A model generated the notes under the pieces. It saw only the letters and a list, made by a program, of their open reading frames with translations. It made no database searches and was not told where the DNA came from. Positions 57,801 to 64,000 of a DNA stretch of 64,000 nt are shown one piece after another (positions within the stretch are counted from its first letter, which is position 1; each line of letters starts with the position of its first letter). The DNA is from Eudorina sp. 2006-703-Eu-15 (Eukaryota > Chlorophyta > Chlorophyceae > Chlamydomonadales > Volvocaceae): positions 439,053 to 503,052 of the forward strand of contig BDSI01000022.1 of assembly GCA_003117195.1 (NCBI GenBank), given 5' to 3'. A program made the translations under genes and the position numbers.

Positions 57801-60800
57801 CACTTGGATGACACAGCCATCGCACCGCCGAGTGTGCACCAGACACGGGAACACCGGCGGCCGGGAGGCTGGCTGTCAGCAAAGTTGCACCAGGCAGCAG
57901 GACCAAACCACCACAGGTTGTTTCGCAGCTTCCGCCACATACGGGCCGGGTCAGGGGCACCTACATCGGGGTGTTTGGCCTTGAGGGCTTCCAGCGCGCC
58001 GTTGGCCCAGTCGACGATGGGCCCGGCCGGCGTGGGCGGCTCGTTGACGGGCCCGCCCTGACCCGCGTCAGCTAGGTTGGCCACGAACTGCTGCGTCGTC
58101 AGGCAGAAATCTGACACCAGCTCCTGGAGGGCGAGGGGGTGTCATGGGCCTGGGTGGTTCGTGCGGGCTTCTCGCGAAACATTCCAAGGTGTCAGTCGAT
58201 CAGACCCCGCGATAGTCACCGGCCAGCGAAAACCGCCTTGGCCCCCTTCACAGCACTGTTGCGACTTGAGAGATGGGGGCAAAGCACCCTGGGTGTCTAC
58301 CCCACCAACTCTCATGTTGGGGCTGCTCCGTAGGGACCTCCTTTTCCGCTGCTTGAGGGTTAGACTCCCCGTGGTCTTCGCCATGGTCACGTTTTTTTAC
58401 TTGATACCCATTACCCGACGCACCTGCATTCCCAGCAGCCGTGCCGTCCTGTTCCCCGTGCCGCGGTTCGGTCGGCGGGTGGATCCCGCCCCCGCGCCCA
58501 TCCCGGTGCTGATGGACAGCGCCGCCATCTGCACCTCCGGGTAGGCCGACAGCACCTGGCTCATGCGCTGCTGCACGTCAGCCAGCCCCTCCAAGTTGGC
58601 CGCAGACTGTGGTATGCAAGAACACACAGCCGACGTCAAATTGAAGCGAAATCGTAACAGCTTGGCGGAAAAGAACATTGCTGCAGAAACAGCACTGTGA
58701 AAGGAACAGCACCAGGTACCGTAAACCGCGAGCCCTGGGACTCGCGCGCCCAAAGGCTTTACGCAACAAGGGAGGACGAACAACGCTTTCAGCCGCCGCT
58801 TCAGGGTGACACCCTCTCTCTTTACCCAAGCTATGAACACCCGAACAGAGACGGTGGCTACCACACCAACACCCACAAGAGCCTTCCTCATGGCGAAATC
58901 CCTCGCTGTCTACACAAGGGGTTCGGGCAGGAGCCCCTGCTCAGCAAAGCCCCGGGCCCCGGGACGGAGCGCCCTCACATGCAGCGCGTCCTGGCACTCG
59001 TCCAGCGAGCGCAGGTCGAAGTCCAGCTGCGCCGCTCGCTCGCTCAGCGGGTCCACATCCGCCAACATCGAGTGCAGCAGGTCCCGGGAGCGGGTCAGCG
59101 CGGCCGTGGCGCGCTCTCTCCGTTGCGAGAGCGCCCGGAACTTGAGTGCCAGGTCAAACACCGCCCACAGCACCGCCCATCTGTAGGGTGGGCCGGTGCA
59201 GCCCATCAGGGCCGGCATGCAAGCAGTGGGATACGCGCTGTGCGGACGCCGCCCTCCATGCACTTTGGCTGCCGCGCTCGTTCTCCTGGCCATCAAAGGG
59301 GCTTGATACAGTCTGTCTGTCCGTCCGTCCGCGTCCCAGACCAGCCGAAAATAAACCGGCAGGCGCTAATTTCTTTTTGTCCGTTTTCATAGACCAAGGC
59401 GAGAGGCACCGTTTTGGGGGACAACGTTGCGCACTGCACCCGAAGTGCTCTCCGTTAGACCATGGTGTTGTCGCGTGCTTGCAAGGGAGGCGGAGCCCGG
59501 CGTCTCCTTCCCCCGTCCGACCCCACCTTCGAATCCGGCGGTGATGCGGCTGCACGAAGCCCTGGTCGTAGTGCTTCTTGCTGCGCAGGTCCCGCTGCCG
59601 CTCCAGCTCCTCCTGCGTGGTGACCAGCGGCACGTCGTCCGGCGCCATCGCCAGCAGCGGCCCCGCCAGCTCCTTGCGGTACATGGCCACGACGGGCACC
59701 TCCTCGCACCGATCGAAGAACTGGGTGAGGACCTGACGACATGACAGCACACAGCCAGTACGTCGCAGGCTTTTGTAGGTATATGGGCTTGGGCGGTTCT
59801 GGGCGGGTTTCTCATTTCACACAAGGCCACCGGAGGGGTATGGGAAACATAGAGCTGCGCCAACGGCCACCGGGGTATGGGAATTTGGTAGACATTTCCG
59901 GCCACCGGAGGGGAGTCCGCGCCCCAGTGGGCGCCGGGACGGATCTTGCGCGCAGCAGCGTCCGATGCGTTCAGGCGGAGACCCACCCACAACCACCCGC
60001 GTGCGATGTGTATCACAGGTAGTGAACGGACGACGCCGGCATCAGACCGTGACGTCGGGTCGCCTCGGCCACGAAGCTGCAACGACGACTATATCCCCAC
60101 TTCCCCAGCCCAGGCCCGCCCGCCCCCGACCCTCACCTGACGAACGGCCTGCCGCACCCGCCCATGCCGCGACTCGTCCTCGCTCCAGCTCTTCATGCCC
60201 GCCTCGGAGCGGGGCATCAGGACCGCCCGATGGTAGGTGAGCCGCAGGAGCGCCTCCCGGGGCCCGCCCAGCACGTCCTCGCCCTCCACCTCGCCGCGGT
60301 GCTCGCCGGCATGCGGGTCGTCCAGCCGCCCGCTGGCGGTCGCGGAGTCGTACGTGCCGTCGATCTGCGCCCAGTCAGCGGATCGGGACAGGGGTGCTCA
60401 TGGGCACCAGAGCACCATCCGCAACCCAGCTCGCCGCGCTTTATTCCGGTCCCCCGAGGGTGACCCGGCGGCGGTCCCCACTAACCAGGGGGTTACGCGG
60501 CGCCGAGCAATCCTTCCACGCCGGCTGCTTCCCCGCGCGATCACCTCCCGTGTACAAACCTCACCGGGTGTGCCCGGGCTCGTTTTTTCGGGTTTATTTC
60601 TTTTACAAATTTACACCTCAACTGCACTCCCGCACACACCGCGACTACAGATACCGGTGAAGGCGCATCCGTGCAGTGACCCCCCAAGTGGTATTCCATA
60701 CCGCTCGGCGTTCTTCTTCACAGTCAGTGGAATCCCCATCCATCCCGGGCCGCACCCGGACCGCGCACCTCCTCCACGCCGCGCGCGAGCAGCTGCCACT

Positions 60801-63800
60801 CGGGGGTGTTGCCATCCCGCATGGTGGTGTAAATCCACTCCGCCGCCGCGTCAAGGTCAATGCCCGCCCCCGCCCCTGCACCCGCGGCGGCCGCCGCGCC
60901 CGCGCCACCATCCATGCCAAGGACCTCCTGTGAACGACAACGAAGAGCGGGGGGAAGCTTTGGAAAACAGCAGCGCGGCGCACCCCAGCTGCGCACGTGT
61001 TGCCTCGTTGCATCGGCAGCTGGCACTCCAATAATGGGCTGCATTTGCTTCTATTTGCTGCAATCAACCTGCTTCGCCGCATCCGGTGCCACGCCGCAAG
61101 GGCGGTCATTCTGGGCTTAGCCACAGGCGGCCTCCCGGGTACGCTCTGTGACTGCGGTCGCCGTTGGAGCCCAGCGACTCCGGGCGTTGCTCAGAACCCT
61201 GTCCTTGAGCCTGCACTGACTGACGGGGTTCCTGCAGCCTCTGCGCTGGCCGTCTCCATTACGCTATATGGTGCTGCTGATCATACCAAGCCCAACCTTC
61301 CTCAAATACCAAGCCCAACCTTCCCCAAGAACACACCCAACACCGGGCGCCACCCTGCTGCTGTAGCTGTCAATGCCCAGGTAGGTACGGAGCCGAAATG
61401 AGAGACCCTCAAACGCGCTACTGCGCCCACCCCGTGCAATGCCCCAGCTAAACTGCACTCCCCCACCCTACCACCCACCCCCGAGCCCCCCCCAGCCCCC
61501 ACCTGCAGCCGCTCCGGCACGTCCCTGTCCTTAATCTCCTGGTCCTCCGGCCGCAGATGCGCCCGCGCCAGCTGCTCAGGGTCCATAACCTGCAGGAGTC
61601 CGGGCAGCCAGCCACGCGGCGCAACACGCTCATGGCCGACCGCGCCACGATGTACTGCGACTGCACCGACCGGATCGGGGGCTCGAAAGAAGACTCGAGC
61701 GACTCGCCGTCGTTGCGTCAGTACACGATCATTCGATTCCAACCGAGGCGGGTCAAGCTCATCACAAACCAACAACGCCCAAGTGTCTGCGCTGCGGGCT
61801 TGATTCCAGTATATCAGGCGTCCAAGCTGGCGCCGAAACCTATCCGTGTTTGTATGTTCGGCAGCACATGCCCGTGCGCTTTATAGCGCCCCTGCCGCAC
61901 CTCACCTGCCGCACCCCACAGAGGCATCACACGCGGGCAGATCTGACGACCCCCATGCGACTTCATTCCTTGGGAAGATGACGAAGCGCCCCGAAGATTC
62001 ACGATGGCCCCCCATCAGAACTTGACCTAACGCGTTCCTTGGTGCGCATTTACTCCCTGAGCTGCACGTCAGTCCCAGCCCCTGCCCTTGTCCGTCCCAC
62101 CCCGGCGCCAGAACGTGACTCACCTTCATGGCCTGCTTATACGTCTTGTCGCGCTGCCGCTGCTGCCGCTTCTGCCGCCGGGCCTCCGCCGCGGCCTCGT
62201 CATCGTCCTCCACATATTCATCCTCCTCGTCCTCGCCCGCGCCCTCCGCCTCCTCCACCTCCCCTTCGGCGCCGGCGGGCTTTTGCCGCGCTGCCGCGTA
62301 CATGTCCATCAGCGCATCGACATCGCCGAAGATGTCGAAGGCGTCCTGTCCACCAGTGCGGTATGGTGCGGATGGTTGTACTTAATGCGCGGCATCCCAA
62401 TGCGAGCGGTGTTATCCCCCCCGCCGTTGCAAATGCCACCTGTTTTCGACTGCGTCCCCATGTTGGGGTCCCTGCTGCCGCATGCTGCGACATGGCACAC
62501 CCACAAGCGGGCACATCCACCACCGCCGGACATGAAAAACCCTTTCCCCCGTGTCCGGGAAAGACCCATGTGTCGCGCCGGTCCATGCTGTCACGGCACT
62601 CTGCCCGGCTGCACAGACACGAACCCGCAGGCAGGGTTCCCTCCCGGGTACCCCCCGGGTACAGCAGCCTCCGTCGCTGACCTTCATGGCTCTGCTGCTG
62701 ACCCCGGGCATCTCTGCGGCCCGCCGCCTGGGCCTCCGCCGCGGGGCGCCGTCATCGCCCTCCACGATGAAATCCGCCATCTCGTCCTGTTCGTCCAAAT
62801 CGTCAAAGTCCTCCTCGCCGGCCTGTGGGTGTGTCAGGTTCCGTGCACGTATACCTCAGGCATTCATGCATATGCAAGCAGCAACGGATGCGTGAGCGCG
62901 TAGTCGAACGAGCCATGATGAAACGACTCCTTTCGCCCCCCCCCACAAACACCCAACTTGCATGTTGCTGCCCTGTTCTCGTCATGCCGTGTTCGCGCCA
63001 CTATTCCGGCCGCGAAGATCCCCCTTCCCCACCGCCCCAATGGCGAACGCGCAGGGGCTGGCACAATTCGCGCCGGATTGGTGGCCAAGTCGTTGTTCGT
63101 GTGCCATTTGTTGTACACCCCTGGCACTGTTTGAGCCTGGCTTTTCAACAACCCCGGCACCATGTCATCATTTGCACCGCCTGACCTGGTCGTACGTGTC
63201 ACGCCTGTCGTCCCGGGCATCCGCATCGCCCACATCGTCCTCCAGCTCTGCAAGGCGGACAATTCACCAGTCATGCGGCCGCCAAGAATGCCGTCGAACA
63301 TAAGCTGCTCTTAACAGTCCTTTCCAGTGCGCCCTGTCGAGTTGGTTTGGCTCATCCCCGTCGGCTGGAGGCTGCTTGCTTTGTCACATAGGTAGAACCT
63401 CATCGCAACACGGACGCTATCACTGTGTATGCGGCCAAAACAGGGCTGGCCACAGGAGCATCCTTCTCATCACCATCCCTGGCTCGCCCCTCCCATTAGG
63501 CACAGCTCACGTGGCCCCCCTTATGGCCAAGCAGGAGACGCACCTTCAAAGCCTCCAAAGAGGTCCTTTTGGAGATCGTCGGCATCGTTTGCCTTCCGCG
63601 CCTCGTCTGCTCTGCTGCGCAGGCGCACACGCTTGGGACGGCGGAAACCCTGCGTAGTGGAAACACACCCGGCGCCGGGCCCCAGTACGAAGGGGGGGAG
63701 GGGACACAGGGGTGGACTCAGGGCTGCTCATGCGTCGCCCTCCTGCTCCAGTGCCCCAACACCGCACCTGCACTTGATTCTCCTCCAGCAGGTCATAGTC

Positions 63801-63956
63801 GTCATCGTCTAGCCGCATATCGCGATCGCGTCGCTGCCGCTTTTTCTTTCTCCGCTTTGGGGCCTCACGCTTCTCCTCTTCCTCTTCCTCCTCTTCCACA
63901 TCTTCCACAATAAACCCGTCCTCTTCATATTCGTTCTGTTCCTCGTCGTCATCCTC
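45833..63956 (-). CDS. SPT6: transcription elongation factor SPT6, 34 exons, 5' end outside
   Basis: Minus-strand exons, 5' to 3': 63768-63956, 63544-63649, 63186-63247, 62682-62822, 62124-62345, 61503-61589, 60769-60927, 60137-60364, 59527-59732, 58979-59180, 58424-58606, 57965-58123, 57623-57667, 56914-57050, 56380-56552, 55729-55873, 55137-55254, 54661-54816, 54270-54412, 53689-53887, 53196-53291, 52903-53087, 52236-52416, 51732-51881, 51332-51391, 50778-51025, 49961-50032, 49224-49338, 48453-48636, 47995-48139, 47535-47634, 46960-47108, 46620-46707, 45833-46135. They join in phase to 1,711 codons plus stop. SPT6 is the nuclear histone chaperone that travels with RNA polymerase II. Seen in order: acidic N-terminus ([15 protein letters not shown]), Tex-like core ([13 protein letters not shown]), YqgF-like segment ([14 protein letters not shown]), helix-hairpin-helix ([20 protein letters not shown]), S1 domain (51025-50778), tandem SH2 (IIRP, Arg about 1409; [19 protein letters not shown]) and a Gly/Tyr-rich tail. 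Exon size and structure are ordinary for an algal gene; initiation codon and first exon(s) are missing. Confidence 0.95.
46371..46411 (+). repeat. GGTTGCAWTTCTAARC dispersed motif copy
   Basis: GATCGGGCGGGCGGGCGGGC then GGTTGCATTTCTAAGCATAC, in the last SPT6 intron. Same arrangement as the copies near 8295 and 41758. Confidence 0.75.
48676..48925. repeat. 18-bp minisatellite in an SPT6 intron
   Basis: About 13 units of GGATGAGGGTGCGGGTGC, interrupted once by a GGGGCCGGGTGTCGGG spacer near 48860. It fills the intron between exons 49224-49338 and 48453-48636. It reads as an Ala-Asp-Glu-Gly-Ala-Gly repeat on the plus strand, which is spurious. Confidence 0.95.
50658..50762. repeat. 35-bp tandem repeat, 3 units, in an SPT6 intron
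   Basis: Units start TAGCAGACCCTCCTCC and are 35 bp apart (50658, 50693, 50728). They end just before the donor of the S1-domain exon at 50778. Confidence 0.95.
52603..52654. repeat. 13-bp tandem repeat, 4 units
   Basis: CTTGGGTTGCAAG repeated four times (last unit ends AAC), in the SPT6 intron 52417-52902; a copy of the TTTCTAAACACAC dispersed motif (minus strand) follows at 52673-52697. Confidence 0.95.
53594..53646 (+). repeat. GGTGTGCCCGGGTTCG dispersed repeat, copy 1
   Basis: About 50 bp (GGGTGTGCCCGGG, TTCGGGTTTATTTCTTTT, CAATTTAC) next to a poly-C and CA run in an SPT6 intron. A second copy is at 60566-60616 in another SPT6 intron. Confidence 0.8.
55897..55918 (+). repeat. TTGGTAGACAT dispersed motif, copy 3
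   Basis: ATATAGGAAATTGGTAGACA in an SPT6 intron, flanked by runs of G. Confidence 0.65.
57391..57617. repeat. (TCCCC/TGCCC)n pentanucleotide array
   Basis: About 225 bp of CCCCT units mixed with CCCTG units, in the SPT6 intron 57051-57622 side (between exons 57623-57667 and 56914-57050). On the minus, transcribed strand it is purine-rich (GGGGA)n. Confidence 0.95.
59873..59894 (+). repeat. TTGGTAGACAT dispersed motif, copy 4
   Basis: GGTATGGGAATTTGGTAGAC in an SPT6 intron; flanked on both sides by CCACCGG(A)GGGG repeats. Confidence 0.6.
60566..60616 (+). repeat. GGTGTGCCCGGGCTCG dispersed repeat, copy 2
   Basis: Matches 53594-53646 over about 50 bp with a few differences (GGGCTCGTTTTTTCGGG against GGGTTCGTTCTTCGGG). 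Confidence 0.8.
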
Positions 63957-64000
63957 CTGCGCAACACAACCCGAGCTTAAGAACGAGCACCAGCTGCTCA

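Noticed and set aside
57233..57854. Long ORFs of Glu-Gly-Arg-Gly or Pro-Ser-Pro repeats on both strands
   Set aside because: Translation of the TCCCC array in an SPT6 intron.

Overview
This window looks like nuclear DNA of a volvocine green alga (Chlamydomonas/Volvox/Gonium type). The signs are GC-rich coding sequence with strongly GC-biased third codon positions, genes cut into many short exons by mostly GT-AG introns, intron minisatellites and CA/GT microsatellites, long low-complexity Gly/Ala/Gln/Ser inserts inside proteins, a TGTAA-type poly(A) signal, and a YbeY-HAD fusion of the kind found in plants and green algae. No bacterial, plasmid or organellar gene layout is present. Gene structures were assembled by hand from splice sites and reading phase.

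Layout. 1-3961 (minus): large 5' exon of an unrecognised Gln/Gly/Ala/Tyr-rich protein that runs off the left edge, with two minisatellites in its following intron. 4313-9252: AT-richer, then microsatellite-rich, intergenic DNA. 9253-10960 (minus): isochorismatase-like hydrolase, three exons. 11162-18815 (plus): nine-exon YbeY endoribonuclease-HAD phosphatase fusion, divergent from the isochorismatase across a 201-bp shared promoter region. 18816-22329: mostly unassigned. 22330-25917: a decayed, 5'-truncated LINE lying between two inverted termini that look like a PIF/Harbinger element. 25918-30091: unassigned, with a near-perfect duplicated exon-like segment. 30092-35958 (minus): nine-exon atypical kinase of the Crinkler-like type with an N-terminal coiled coil/SAM-like region. 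36784-41124: two decayed genes (SET-domain methyltransferase, NAD-dependent epimerase/reductase). 43462-43939 (minus): C-terminal exons of a SAP-domain protein. 45833-63956 (minus): 34 exons (1,711 codons before the stop, all phases consistent) of transcription elongation factor SPT6; its first exon(s) lie beyond the right edge.

The functional genes are unrelated housekeeping factors (chromatin transcription elongation, rRNA maturation in an organelle, small-molecule hydrolysis) plus one gene from a family linked to conflict/effector biology. The less expected content is structural: a Crinkler-like kinase gene whose first two introns are paralogous, two GC-AG introns in one small gene, a LINE inside a DNA-transposon terminus pair, a 139-bp hairpin element in a YbeY intron, and several families of short dispersed repeats, many of them placed in introns.
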